Below are positions 16,306-24,631 of a stretch of 64,000 nucleotides of DNA, in pieces (position 1 is the stretch's first letter; each line of letters begins with the position of its first letter). Location of the stretch: assembly GCF_016458305.1 (NCBI RefSeq), contig NZ_JAEMHL010000001.1, positions 1 through 64,000 on the forward strand, in the 5' to 3' direction. The position numbers and the translations under genes are program-made. Origin of the DNA: Geomonas anaerohicana. Its GTDB lineage: Bacteria; Desulfobacterota; Desulfuromonadia; Geobacterales; Geobacteraceae. The notes beneath the pieces are model-generated. The model did not search any database. It had not been told where the DNA came from and saw only the letters and a list, made by a program, of their open reading frames with translations.

Positions 16306-16974
16306 CTATCGCCCGCCGGGCGTCACGTACCAGAAAATGGCCAGAAAATGGAAGGCGCTGCCGACCAGCACGAAAACGTGCCAGATGGCGTGGTTGTAAG
16401 GAAGGCGGTCCCAGAGGTAGAAGAGGACGCCCAGGGTGTAGGCCGCGCCGCCGGCAAAGAGCAGCAGGAGCCCGTTGAGCGCGAGGGATGCGGCAAGGGG
16501 TTTGATGACCACCAGCACCAGCCAGCCGAGCCCGAGGTAGAGTAGCGGCCCGAGGTAGGGGAGCCGGTGCGTGGTGTAGAGCTTCATGAAGGCGCCGATG
16601 GTTCCCAGCCCCCACACCGTGATCAGCAGCCAGTATCCCCACGCCCCACGCAGGGTCACCATGGCAAACGGGGTGTAGGTGCCGGCGATCATGAAGTAGA
16701 CGCAGGCATGGTCCAGTATTCGGAACAAGTAGCGCAGCCGTGGCCTTCTCACGCTGTGGTAGATGGTGGAAACGGCGTAGAAGAGGAGCATGGCCCCGGC
16801 ATACACGGAGGTCGAGACAATGCGCGCCATTTCGCCAATGCGCACGGCCAGACTGATCAGGGCAGCTGACGCTGCCGCGCTGAGCATGAGCCCGATGCCG
16901 TGAGTCCAGCGATTGGCCAGCTCCTCCGCCTCGGTGTAATGAAAGAGCAGTTTCGTGATATCGTCGTCATCCAT
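16306..16974 (-). CDS. hemolysin III / PAQR-family membrane protein
   Basis: A 222-residue, seven-helix membrane protein starting MDDDDITKLL. It shows the family signatures STIYHS, LDHACVYFMIAGTYTPF and HAIWHVFVLVGSAFHFLA, whose Ser, Asp and His residues form the metal site of PAQR proteins. The bacterial members (YqfA/HlyIII) have an uncertain role in membrane homeostasis, and haemolysin activity should not be assumed. ATG 16974 with GGGGGTGG upstream is preferred to a GTG two codons earlier. Its stop lies 12 bp from the convergent radical SAM gene. Confidence 0.85.
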   Translation of the reverse strand: MDDDDITKLLFHYTEAEELANRWTHGIGLMLSAAASAALISLAVRIGEMARIVSTSVYAGAMLLFYAVSTIYHSVRRPRLRYLFRILDHACVYFMIAGTYTPFAMVTLRGAWGYWLLITVWGLGTIGAFMKLYTTHRLPYLGPLLYLGLGWLVLVVIKPLAASLALNGLLLLFAGGAAYTLGVLFYLWDRLPYNHAIWHVFVLVGSAFHFLAIFWYVTPGGR

Positions 16975-17130
16975 GGCCACCCCCAGATATTAGTACCTAC
17001 TTAAGATACCTCGACTTTTCCTCTCCCGCAATCAATCCCCATCCCGCCTTTCAGCTTGACAAGCCGCCCCTTCGATACCATCATGGGCATCGCGTTTACA
17101 CTATGCTAATGAGGTATAGCGGAGGCAGTC

Positions 17131-18228
17131 TTGGCCAGGAAGATTTTCGTCGCGGCTTCGGGTCAGAACATCGGTAAGACCACCATCAGCGTTTCGCTGC
17201 TGCACCTCGCCCAGAAAAAATACGGGCGCGTTGGTTTCATGAAGCCCCTGGGGCCCAAACCCACCGTACTGCGCAGCATTCCCGTCGACAAGGACGCCGC
17301 CTTGATGGCCCAGGTATTCGGCCTCACCAAGGATCTGCGCTACATGTCACCGGTCGTGGTGTACCCGGAGACCTCCCGGCAGGCCATCGACGGTAAGCTG
17401 AACCTTCCCGAACTGGCTGACCGGATCATGACCAGCTTTGCGGAACTGGAGAAGCACTGCGATTACATCGTAATCGAGGGATCCGGGCATCCCGGTGTCG
17501 GATCGGTGCTCAATCTCTCCAACGCGCGCATCGCCAAGATGCTGGGCGCGCCGGTCCTGATGCTGAGCGGCGGAGGCGTGGGGAACGTCATCGACACGCT
17601 GGCCATGAACACCGCCCTGTTCAAGCTGGAGGGGGCCGATGTGCGCGGGGTCCTGGTGAACAAGCTCTTCACCGAAAAACGGGACATCATGCTGGACTAC
17701 CTGACCCGCGCCTTCGTGGGACAGCCTTTCTCGGTCCTGGGCGGCTTCGACTACAAACCCGTGCTGGCCAATCCATCGTTAGGAAGGGTGGCGCGCCTGC
17801 TCGACCTCCCCTTGCACGGCAACCGCCGCGAGGTGAAGCGCATCATCCACCACGTGCAGATAGGGGCGGCCTCCACGCAGCGGGTCACCGAGATGCTGCG
17901 CGACTCCTCACTTTTGCTGGTGACCAGCAGCCGTGACGAATTACTGGTGACCCTGGCCAACCTGTACCAGATGCCCGAGTTCCATCAGCAGATCGCCGGT
18001 CTGGTCATCTCTGGGCAGGCACCGGTCAGCGGCATCACCCAGCGCATCATCGACCGCAGCAACATCCCCTATTTCCGCACCAACCAGACCACCACCGACC
18101 TTTACAAGCTCATCACCGAGGATGTTTCCAAGCTGACCGCAAAGGATACGGAAAAGCTCGCCCTGATCCGCTCCCTCGCGGAGGAGCGCCTCGATTTTGA
18201 CGCCATTGACGAGTTGTTTGCGCAGTAG
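17131..18228 (+). CDS. P-loop (BioD-like) and DRTGG domain protein
   Basis: A 365-residue protein. Residues 1-~210 form a dethiobiotin-synthetase-like P-loop domain (AASGQNIGKTT; VIEGSGHPGVG). The C-terminal third is a DRTGG-type domain (GLVISGQAPVSGITQRII; IPYFRTNQTTTDLYKLI). This pair of domains is the N-terminal part of large phosphotransacetylases, without the catalytic PTA domain. Stand-alone versions are common in deltaproteobacteria and probably bind nucleotides or sense metabolites. The start is TTG at 17131, chosen because GGAGG lies five bases before it. It is monocistronic, followed by a REP-like element. Confidence 0.78.
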   Translation: MARKIFVAASGQNIGKTTISVSLLHLAQKKYGRVGFMKPLGPKPTVLRSIPVDKDAALMAQVFGLTKDLRYMSPVVVYPETSRQAIDGKLNLPELADRIMTSFAELEKHCDYIVIEGSGHPGVGSVLNLSNARIAKMLGAPVLMLSGGGVGNVIDTLAMNTALFKLEGADVRGVLVNKLFTEKRDIMLDYLTRAFVGQPFSVLGGFDYKPVLANPSLGRVARLLDLPLHGNRREVKRIIHHVQIGAASTQRVTEMLRDSSLLLVTSSRDELLVTLANLYQMPEFHQQIAGLVISGQAPVSGITQRIIDRSNIPYFRTNQTTTDLYKLITEDVSKLTAKDTEKLALIRSLAEERLDFDAIDELFAQ

Positions 18229-18255
18229 GGACTGGCTCCGTCAGGTGCCTGTCCC
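18228..18255. repeat. REP-like imperfect hairpin, copy 3
   Basis: GGGACTGGCTCC-GTCA-GGTGCCTGTCCC. It begins on the last base of the preceding stop codon and has the same two T-T mismatches as copies at 10093 and 10606. Confidence 0.7.
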
Positions 18256-18330
18256 TTTAGCGGAACGCTCCTTTCAACTCAGCCACCTTCCCCAAGCCTT
18301 CAGGATTTCTTAAGACCTAAGGCAAAAGCA

Positions 18331-18455
18331 TTAACACAGAGGTCACAGAGGTTCACGGAGGACACAGAGAGAAAACCGGAGCGGGGAAACCCCAAAAACT
18401 CTTTAAGATTTTCCTCTGTGGCCTCCGTGAACCTCAGAGTCCTCTGTGTTCCTGG
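18331..18455. repeat. large imperfect inverted repeat (CACAGAGG element)
   Basis: Left arm at about 18333-18375 (AACACAGAGG..CACAGAGG-TTCACGGAGG..) pairs with the right arm at about 18411-18452 (CCTCTGTGG-CCTCCGTGAACC..CCTCTGTGTT). Internally it repeats CACAGAGG. The whole 18229-18534 gap between two convergent genes holds only this element, a REP-like hairpin and a terminator. Confidence 0.7.
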
Positions 18456-18463
18456 GTTAACTA

Positions 18464-18495
18464 AAAAGGCGGCCTCCATGGGAGAGCCGCCTTGC
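18464..18495 (-). terminator. rho-independent terminator of second c7 gene
   Basis: Minus strand: AAGGCGGC-(14-nt loop region)-GCCGCCTT followed by TTTAG. It lies about 40 bp after the cytochrome stop. Confidence 0.7.
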
Positions 18496-18534
18496 GCCGT
18501 CCATTTTGGGAACGGCTTGCGCTGGTACTGCTGA

Positions 18535-18807
18535 TTACTTCTTGTGGCAGTCAGAGCACTTGGTCGGACCGGCACCCTTGTCGCTGTGGCACCCTTTGCA
18601 GGTCTTGTGCGCCCAGTCCTTGCCGAACCCTTCGATCTTGCCCGGTCCCTTCTCGTGGCACACCTTACAGTCCTTCAGCGCCTCCTGGTGCTTCTTGTGA
18701 TTGAAGGTGATGTTGCCGTTTTTGGCCGGGAGGGTGATGACATCGGCGGCGAAGGCCGCTCCAGCACCGAAGACGACGAGGGCTGCTGCTACGATTACCT
18801 TTTTCAT
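18535..18807 (-). CDS. periplasmic triheme cytochrome c7, PpcA family (second copy)
   Basis: A 90-residue precursor with a signal peptide ending AFAAD and three heme sites (CKVCH, CKGCH, CSDCH). FNHKKH supplies distal histidines. It shares the block GKDWAHKTCKGCHSDKG with the 13380 cytochrome, so the two are clear paralogues. ATG 18807 follows AAAAGGAGCAG, and an upstream in-frame extension lacks a ribosome site. It is transcribed divergently from a membrane-anchored regulator 182 bp away. Confidence 0.92.
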   Translation of the reverse strand: MKKVIVAAALVVFGAGAAFAADVITLPAKNGNITFNHKKHQEALKDCKVCHEKGPGKIEGFGKDWAHKTCKGCHSDKGAGPTKCSDCHKK

Positions 18808-18989
18808 GGTCTGCTCCTTTTTACTTTTTGAGTTTTTTGCTGCCGAACTGTGGTAAAAATAGCATCTGGTCAGCCGCCCCGGTATCGACATCTATAGCAA
18901 TTCGACCCGATGTCGGGTCCTGTGCAGGCCATGTCTGGCCGTCCCGCCCCGGGATCGGCCCCCTTTTCACCCCGGGGAGAGTGCTGTTA

Positions 18990-19904
18990 ATGGCGGAAAC
19001 CAACGACAAAAACGAGAAGGTGCCCCTACCCAGCGTCGCCATCGACGGCACCCGGATCAGGAACATCCGTGAGGCCAAGAAGCTCACCCAGCTTTACGTG
19101 GCCAACGTCGTCGGGGTGACCACCGACACCATTTCTCGCTGGGAGAACAACCGCTACCCCTCCATCAAACGTGACAACGCCCAGAAGTTGGCCGATGCCC
19201 TCGAGGTATCGCTGGATGAGATCCTGCGCCAGGAGCTTTCCGACACGGATGAGACTTCGGTGCAACCTGCACCTCCCCCTGCCCGGCGCGCCGTGGTTAC
19301 GGTTCTTGCTGTCGTTGCCGCAGTGATCGTCGGCCTGCTTCTTTTCTTCCTGTTACGTCAGCCTCCCGTCCCTGCCAGTGCCACCCGCTGGGCGCCGCGC
19401 TTCGCTGCTCCCGGGGAGCCTTTCCCGGTTCAGGTTAAGGTGGCGCGCCAGCCTTCGGCCCCCTTCGGCTTCATCCTCAGGGAAAAGCTTCCCCCCGGCG
19501 CCCGCCCGGTCAACTCGCTCCCCGCCACGTCCTCTGCCGATTCGGAACTGAAGTGGCTGGTTCCCAGCGCCGGCACACCGGTAACCGTCTCCTTCACCCT
19601 GCAGGTCCCGGCCAGCTTCAATCCTGGCAAGGACGCCGCGCTCAAGGGGGAGATCGTCGTCCACAGCGCCGACTCCTCTAACCGGACCGAAACCGTCGGC
19701 GGCAACGGCTCCGTCCACATAGGCGCCTACCACTGGGCCGACAGCAACGGTGATGGCCGCATCGATGACGACGAGATCATGCCCGCCTACTACATCTGCG
19801 AGGAGATGAAGGGGCTTGGGCTCGACTGGAAGACCATCGAGGCGATCTGGAGCGGCAAGGGCTACCGCTGGGACGCCAAGCATGGCTACACCGTGTTGAA
19901 GTAG
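18990..19904 (+). CDS. membrane-anchored XRE-family regulator with extracytoplasmic EF-hand
   Basis: A 304-residue protein. Residues ~20-80 form an XRE helix-turn-helix (KKLTQLYVANVVGVTTDTIS and RWENNRYPSIKRDNAQKLA). A proline stretch and one transmembrane helix (101-123) follow. The outer part has a beta-sandwich-like region (~130-240) and a canonical EF-hand/dockerin loop DSNGDGRIDDDE (251-262). The topology suggests a one-component sensor with DNA binding inside and calcium or ligand sensing outside, as in ToxR- or RodZ-like anchors. ATG 18990 lacks a strong Shine-Dalgarno (GGGGAGAG is 12 bases upstream). The neighbouring divergent c7 gene is its most obvious target. Confidence 0.72.
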   Translation: MAETNDKNEKVPLPSVAIDGTRIRNIREAKKLTQLYVANVVGVTTDTISRWENNRYPSIKRDNAQKLADALEVSLDEILRQELSDTDETSVQPAPPPARRAVVTVLAVVAAVIVGLLLFFLLRQPPVPASATRWAPRFAAPGEPFPVQVKVARQPSAPFGFILREKLPPGARPVNSLPATSSADSELKWLVPSAGTPVTVSFTLQVPASFNPGKDAALKGEIVVHSADSSNRTETVGGNGSVHIGAYHWADSNGDGRIDDDEIMPAYYICEEMKGLGLDWKTIEAIWSGKGYRWDAKHGYTVLK

Positions 19905-20115
19905 TCACCCTCCCCTGGCTCTTACGTCTTCTCCCCCATGCGAGTTTCCCCTGCCCTGTTAGAAATGTCTCCCTTTGCACATCATTAATTTTTTTTTACT
20001 CTTTCCAATGCCAACTATCGGGCGCATGATAAACTGTGTCCGTTGAACTTCGGCCATTTCGGCATGTCTGCCTACGTCGGCACATGCCTAATTAACTCTT
20101 AAGAGCGGAGGCATC

Positions 20116-20625
20116 ATGAAAGCACTGATTTTGAGCGCGGATAACTTCGAGGATACTGAATTGTTGGTTCCCCTTTACCGGCTTCGCGAAGTCGGCTTCT
20201 CCGTCGTCGTCGCGTCTGAAAGTTCCGGCACTATCCATGGCAAGCACGGCTATGAAGTGCCGGTCGATAAGCCGTTCTCCGACATCAATCCTGCCGATTA
20301 CGCCGTACTTGTGCTACCGGGAGGAAAGGCACCGGCCGCAATCCGGAACATCCCTGGCGTGCAGGAAATCGCTCGCGCCTTCATGTCATCGGAAAAGCCG
20401 GTGGCTGCCATTTGCCACGGTCCGCAGATCCTCATTTCTGCCGGGCTGCTCAAGGGGCGCAAGGCCACCTGTTACGAGTCGGTGGCCCCGGAACTGCGCG
20501 ACGCGGGGGCGCAATACCAGGACATCGAGGTGCTGGTTGACGGCAACCTGATCACCTCCCGGAAACCCGACGATCTGCCTGCCTTCTGTCGCGAGCTGAC
20601 CAGGATGCTCAAGGCCCAAGGTTAG
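20116..20625 (+). CDS. DJ-1/PfpI family protein
   Basis: A 169-residue class-I glutamine-amidotransferase-like fold. The nucleophile elbow is AAICHGPQIL (Cys then His), with LPGGKAPAAIR and a final DDLPAFCREL. Complete for the PfpI/YhbO branch, whose members are reported as stress proteases or glyoxal-adduct deglycases; the activity is debated. GCGGAGGC precedes the ATG. It stands alone and converges on dapL. Confidence 0.87.
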   Translation: MKALILSADNFEDTELLVPLYRLREVGFSVVVASESSGTIHGKHGYEVPVDKPFSDINPADYAVLVLPGGKAPAAIRNIPGVQEIARAFMSSEKPVAAICHGPQILISAGLLKGRKATCYESVAPELRDAGAQYQDIEVLVDGNLITSRKPDDLPAFCRELTRMLKAQG

Positions 20626-20646
20626 CCCCCAGTCCGAATGGTTCCC

Positions 20647-20679
20647 AATTCCCCCTCTCCCAGGGGGAGAGGGGGAATT
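20647..20679. repeat. perfect palindromic repeat
   Basis: AATTCCCCCTCTCCC-(3 nt)-GGGAGAGGGGGAATT. It is one of the cleanest members of the dispersed GC-rich palindrome family. Confidence 0.65.
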
Positions 20680-20693
20680 AGCCAACATCTGAA

Positions 20694-20736
20694 TAAAAAA
20701 GGGCGGCTCCTGATCGGGAGCCGCCCTTTTTGTTTT
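20694..20736. terminator. bidirectional rho-independent terminator
   Basis: A6-GGGCGGCTCC-TGATC-GGGAGCCGCCC-T5. A-run before and T-run after let it serve both the DJ-1 gene (plus) and the dap operon (minus). Confidence 0.88.
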
Positions 20737-20749
20737 CTGCATCAGATTG

Positions 20750-21982
20750 TTACTTAAGGTTCTTCTTGATCCTCTCAACCGCCTCGATGACGTTGTCGCG
20801 GTTACCGAAGGCGGAGAGGCGGAAGTACCCTTCGCCGGAGGGGCCGAAGCCGCTGCCCGGGGTGCCGACCACGTTGCACTCGTTGAGGAGTTTGTCGAAG
20901 AAGTCCCAGGAGGAGAGCCCATTCGGGGTCTTGAGCCAGATGTAGGGGGCGTTGACGCCGCCGAACACGGTCAGCCCGGCTGCAGCGAGCCCTTCACGGA
21001 TGATGCGGGCGTTCTCCATGTAGTAGTCGATGATTTCCTTGTTCTGCTTCCACCCTTCCTCGGAATAGACCGCAGCAGCGGCCTTCTGCACCGGGTAAGA
21101 GGCGCCGTTGAACTTGGTGGTGGTGCGGCGCAGCCAGAGCTTGTTGAAGGAGTACTTCTCGCCGCTCTCGGTGGTCCCCATCACCTCTTCCGGCACGACC
21201 ACGAGGCCGCAGCGCACGCCCGTGAAGCCGGCGGTCTTGGAGAACGAGCGGAACTCGATGGCGCACTTCTTGGCCCCTTCCACCTCGTAGATGGAGTGCG
21301 GGATGTTGGGATCGGTGATGAACGCCTCGTACGCGGCATCGTAGAAGATCACGGCGTCGTTGGCGAGGGCGTAGTCTACCCACTTCTTGAGCTCCGCCTT
21401 GCTGGCCACGGTGCCGGTCGGGTTGTTGGGGAAGCAGAGGTAGATGATGTCCACTTTGCCGGTCGGCAGCGCAGGAATGAAGCCGTTTTCCTCGGTGCAG
21501 GGAAGGTAGACGATCCCCTTGTAGTACCCTTTCTCGTCCGCCTCACCGGTGCGGCCGATCATCACGTTGGTGTCGTTGTAGACCGGGTAAACCGGGTCGC
21601 CGATGGCCACCACGTTGTCCAGTGCAAAGATATCGAGGATGTTGGCGCAGTCGCACTTGGAGCCGTCGGAGATGAACATCTCCTCGGTCTTCAGGTCGAC
21701 GCCGAGCGGCTTGTAGGACTTCTCGATGATGGCGTTGATCAGCCAGTCGTAGCCCTGCTCCGGGCCGTAGCCGGCGAACTGCTCGACGGTAGCCAGGTCG
21801 TCAACCGCTTCGTGGAACGCCTTGATGACGGCCGGGGCCAGGGGGCGGGTCACGTCGCCGATGCCGAGACGTATCACCTTCGCCTCCGGGTTGGCGGCGG
21901 CGAAAGCACGCACGCGGCGCCCGATCTCCGGGAAGAGGTAACCTGCTTTCAGTTTCAGGTAGTTATCGTTTATCTTTGCCAT
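20750..21982 (-). CDS. dapL: LL-diaminopimelate aminotransferase
   Basis: A 410-residue class-I/II PLP aminotransferase. The PLP lysine is in [10 protein letters not shown], with [10 protein letters not shown] and [16 protein letters not shown] as family motifs. It converts tetrahydrodipicolinate directly to LL-diaminopimelate using glutamate, bypassing the succinylase route. This pathway is known in Chlamydiae, plants and Geobacter relatives. AAGGAGAAGC precedes the ATG. It is the last gene of the dapA-dapB-MNT-HEPN-dapL run, which supplies lysine and peptidoglycan. Confidence 0.95.
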   Translation of the reverse strand: MAKINDNYLKLKAGYLFPEIGRRVRAFAAANPEAKVIRLGIGDVTRPLAPAVIKAFHEAVDDLATVEQFAGYGPEQGYDWLINAIIEKSYKPLGVDLKTEEMFISDGSKCDCANILDIFALDNVVAIGDPVYPVYNDTNVMIGRTGEADEKGYYKGIVYLPCTEENGFIPALPTGKVDIIYLCFPNNPTGTVASKAELKKWVDYALANDAVIFYDAAYEAFITDPNIPHSIYEVEGAKKCAIEFRSFSKTAGFTGVRCGLVVVPEEVMGTTESGEKYSFNKLWLRRTTTKFNGASYPVQKAAAAVYSEEGWKQNKEIIDYYMENARIIREGLAAAGLTVFGGVNAPYIWLKTPNGLSSWDFFDKLLNECNVVGTPGSGFGPSGEGYFRLSAFGNRDNVIEAVERIKKNLK

Positions 21983-21999
21983 TGCTTCTCCTTCTTACG

Positions 22000-22398
22000 C
22001 TAATTCAGATCTATCTTTATCAGTATTTGGCTTCTTATTTCTTTCGCGATCTCGTACGCCTTCACAGCTTCGTCCAGAGATGGTTCGGTGAACCCATTAG
22101 GGTACCGAACCGCAACGCCGTATTCCGTTATCTCCTCCAGGCTATCCTCGTACTGCGAAAGTTCAGGGATAAACTCAAGCACTTCCGTCAGTAGTCTGAC
22201 CAGGTCGTGAGTCTTGCTTACGTTTTGGCCATGTGCCACCAAGACTGCTTTCAACACTTTCTCTATCGCCTGCTGTGCGTGAAAGCAGATGGTGTCTGTG
22301 GGGATTTCTTCTGCTGCGAGGTTGTTCCGGATGTTTTGCAGATCGTTATCCGCTTTGTGCAACCACATCCCCACTATTTCATTTTGCGCCTCATCCAT
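22000..22398 (-). CDS. HEPN domain protein (toxin-like partner of MNT)
   Basis: A 132-residue all-helical protein with the HEPN hallmarks WLHKADNDLQNIRNNL, CFHAQQAIEKVLKAVL and KTHDLVRLL. Minimal HEPN proteins paired with MNT nucleotidyltransferases usually act as toxin-antitoxin modules, the HEPN part being an RNase or inert partner. The strict Rx4-6H RNase motif is not evident here, so RNase activity is uncertain. Its ATG overlaps the MNT stop by 8 bp. The pair sits within the dap operon. Confidence 0.87.
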   Translation of the reverse strand: MDEAQNEIVGMWLHKADNDLQNIRNNLAAEEIPTDTICFHAQQAIEKVLKAVLVAHGQNVSKTHDLVRLLTEVLEFIPELSQYEDSLEEITEYGVAVRYPNGFTEPSLDEAVKAYEIAKEIRSQILIKIDLN

Positions 22399-22702
22399 AA
22401 AGCAACCTGCCTTCGTGAGCAGCAGTGTACACTATGGTGCCAGGGACATCTTTATACCGTTCAAACTCCTCGGGGGTAAAAACAAAAGCGTCCAGCGAGA
22501 ACTTTCTACGAGGGAATAGTCTTTTCAAGCTGACATTGCGTTTATGTGGCTCGAGGTCAGAGTTCATGACCACGACCAGATCGATGTCGCTGTCCTCGGT
22601 TTGCCGTCCCTCGGCGTATGAGCCGAACAGGAATATCCTTTGCGGGTGAACACCTTGCACAATGGTTTCGCAAAGTTTGTTTATGTCTATGGAAGTCAGC
22701 AT
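22391..22702 (-). CDS. MNT-type nucleotidyltransferase (antitoxin-like)
   Basis: A 103-residue minimal nucleotidyltransferase with the signature FGSYAEGR-x4-DSDIDLVV (GS-x10-DxD) and a third acidic residue in FSLDAFVF. MNT proteins neutralise HEPN partners by AMPylating or binding them. AGGGGAATTG lies upstream of the ATG. It is 42 bp after dapB and overlaps the HEPN gene. Neither gene resembles lysine-pathway enzymes, so the pair was probably inserted. Confidence 0.87.
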   Translation of the reverse strand: MLTSIDINKLCETIVQGVHPQRIFLFGSYAEGRQTEDSDIDLVVVMNSDLEPHKRNVSLKRLFPRRKFSLDAFVFTPEEFERYKDVPGTIVYTAAHEGRLLYG

Positions 22703-22744
22703 TCAATTCCCCTCTGCTGCGGCCCCCCTCGACAGCCTCTACCC

Positions 22745-23548
22745 TTACCTGAGCCCGAGCACGTCCTGCATGTCCCAGACGCCCGGCTTGGCGGTCACTA
22801 CCCACTTGGCGGCGCGCACGGAACCGCGGGAGAACATGTCGCGGGTATGGGCACGGTGGGTGAGCTCAATGCGCTCGCCCATGCCGATGAAGTAGACGGT
22901 GTGCTCGCCGACGATGTCGCCGCCGCGCACGGTCTGCATGCCGATCTCGTCGTGGGTGCGCTCGCCGCAGATCCCCTCGCGGTGGTAGTTGGCGACCTTG
23001 TTGTAGTCGCGCCCCAGCGCGTTGGCAACCACTTCGCCCATCCTGACCGCGGTCCCGGAGGGGGAATCCTTCTTCAGGCGGTGGTGCGCCTCGACGATTT
23101 CGACGTCGAAGTCCTCGCCCAGGATCTTGGCCACGTCGGCCAGCACTTTGAAGCAGACGTTGACACCTACCGACATGTTGGGAGCGATGATGACCGGAAT
23201 CTCGCGGGCAAGTTCCGCCGCCAGGGCACGCTCTTCCGGGGTGAAACCGGTGGAACCGATGACGATGGACTTCTTGTAGAGGGCGCAGACCTCCAGGTTT
23301 TTCAGGGACACCTTGGGCGCGGTGAAGTCGATCAGGACGTCGCAGCCCTGGACGGTTGCGTTCAGGTCATCGCTGATAAGGACGCCGATGGCGCCCAGAC
23401 CCGCGTTGTAACCCGCATCCTGCCCGACCATCGGGTGGCCCGGGCGCTCGAGGGCACCGGACAGTTCCACGCCTTCGGACTCCTTGATGGCAGCGATGAT
23501 GCGGCCGCCCATGCGGCCGGCAGCCCCGCAAACAGCTATTTTAACCAT
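22745..23548 (-). CDS. dapB: 4-hydroxy-tetrahydrodipicolinate reductase
   Basis: A 267-residue enzyme, the usual length. It has the N-terminal NAD(P) motif CGAAGRMGGRI, IDFTAPK, GSTGFTPEE, and the catalytic-site segment VEAHHRLKKDSPSGTA. It reduces the DapA product with NAD(P)H to tetrahydrodipicolinate. The start is ATG 23548, preceded by CGGAGAAACC; in-frame codons further upstream cross repeat DNA. It is the second dap gene on the minus strand. Confidence 0.95.
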   Translation of the reverse strand: MVKIAVCGAAGRMGGRIIAAIKESEGVELSGALERPGHPMVGQDAGYNAGLGAIGVLISDDLNATVQGCDVLIDFTAPKVSLKNLEVCALYKKSIVIGSTGFTPEERALAAELAREIPVIIAPNMSVGVNVCFKVLADVAKILGEDFDVEIVEAHHRLKKDSPSGTAVRMGEVVANALGRDYNKVANYHREGICGERTHDEIGMQTVRGGDIVGEHTVYFIGMGERIELTHRAHTRDMFSRGSVRAAKWVVTAKPGVWDMQDVLGLR

Positions 23549-23621
23549 TGGTTTCTCCGTTAGTTGATGTATTTCAGCCGACTGCGCCGTCGATCTCTCA
23601 TCTATCCCTGTCACGTCGGTT

Positions 23622-23727
23622 CCCGCCCCCGGAGGGGGAGGGTCAGGGAGGGGGCGCAGCGGCTCGTTCAGGCAAAGAATCCCCCCTCCCAACCTCCCCC
23701 CTCCAGGGGGAGGAGCGTGGCGCGGCT
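23622..23727. repeat. paired GC-rich palindromes between dapB and dapA
   Basis: CCCCCGGAGGGGGAGGGTCAG with GGAGGGGG, then CCCCCCTCCC-AACCTCCCCCCTCC and GGGGGAGG. This 210-bp gap has no gene, and any dapA-dapB transcript must read through it. Confidence 0.55.
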
Positions 23728-23758
23728 CCTTTAACCTGACTGATCGCCAATCAGATAG

Positions 23759-24631
23759 CTAGATCAGCTTGTATTCCTTCATGATGGCCACGAGCTTCGC
23801 CTTGTTGGCCTCCATGAGCGGGGCCAGCGGCAGGCGGACTTCGTCGCTGCACTTGCCCATGAGGGAGACGGCGGTCTTGACCGGCACCGGGTTGCTCTCG
23901 ATGAACATGGCGTTGGAGATCTTCAGGAGGTACAGGTGCAGCCTCCTTGCCTCCTCCATGTTGCCGGCGTTGAAGGCGTCGACCAGCGAGGCGACCTCTT
24001 TGGGCATGATGTTGGCGGTCACGGAGATGACCCCCTTGCCACCGGCTGCCATGATGGGCAGGGTGATGAAGTCGTCACCGGAGAGAACGTCGAGTTTGTC
24101 GCCGCAAAGCGCCAGCACCTCGGAAGCCTGCTGCAGCGAGCCGGTAGCCTCCTTGATGGCAACGATGTTCTGGTGCTCGGCGAGACGTGCTACGGTCTCC
24201 GGCAGCAGGTTCACGCCGGTACGGCCCGGTACGTTATACAGGATCTGGGGCAGTGCCACCGCGTCGGCAACGGCCTTGTAGTGACGGTAGAGGCCTTCCT
24301 GGGACGGCTTGTTGTAGTACGGAGTCACCAGCAGGGCACCGTCGGCGCCCAGTTCCTTGGCGTGCTTGGTGATCTCGATGGCCTCGTGGGTGGAATTGGA
24401 GCCGGTGCCGGCGATGACCGGAACCCTCTTGTTAACCTGCTCTACCACGATCTGGATGACCCGGTCGTGCTCCTCGTAGCTGAGGGTGGAGGACTCACCG
24501 GTGGTGCCGCAGGGCACGATGGCATCGGTGCCGTTCTCGATCTGGAACTCGACGAGTTCCCTCAGTTTTTCTTCGTCCACCGCGTGATTATTGAACGGGG
24601 TCACGATGGCAACGATACTTCCGTGAAACAT
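23759..24631 (-). CDS. dapA: 4-hydroxy-tetrahydrodipicolinate synthase
   Basis: A 290-residue TIM-barrel aldolase. The Schiff-base lysine is in IVAIKEATG, the catalytic Tyr in ILYNVPGRTG, and the pyruvate-binding residues in GTTGESSTL. It condenses pyruvate with aspartate semialdehyde. GAGGAGGT precedes the ATG. It is the first gene of the dap operon, and its promoter should lie in the 24632-24800 region. Confidence 0.96.
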   Translation of the reverse strand: MFHGSIVAIVTPFNNHAVDEEKLRELVEFQIENGTDAIVPCGTTGESSTLSYEEHDRVIQIVVEQVNKRVPVIAGTGSNSTHEAIEITKHAKELGADGALLVTPYYNKPSQEGLYRHYKAVADAVALPQILYNVPGRTGVNLLPETVARLAEHQNIVAIKEATGSLQQASEVLALCGDKLDVLSGDDFITLPIMAAGGKGVISVTANIMPKEVASLVDAFNAGNMEEARRLHLYLLKISNAMFIESNPVPVKTAVSLMGKCSDEVRLPLAPLMEANKAKLVAIMKEYKLI

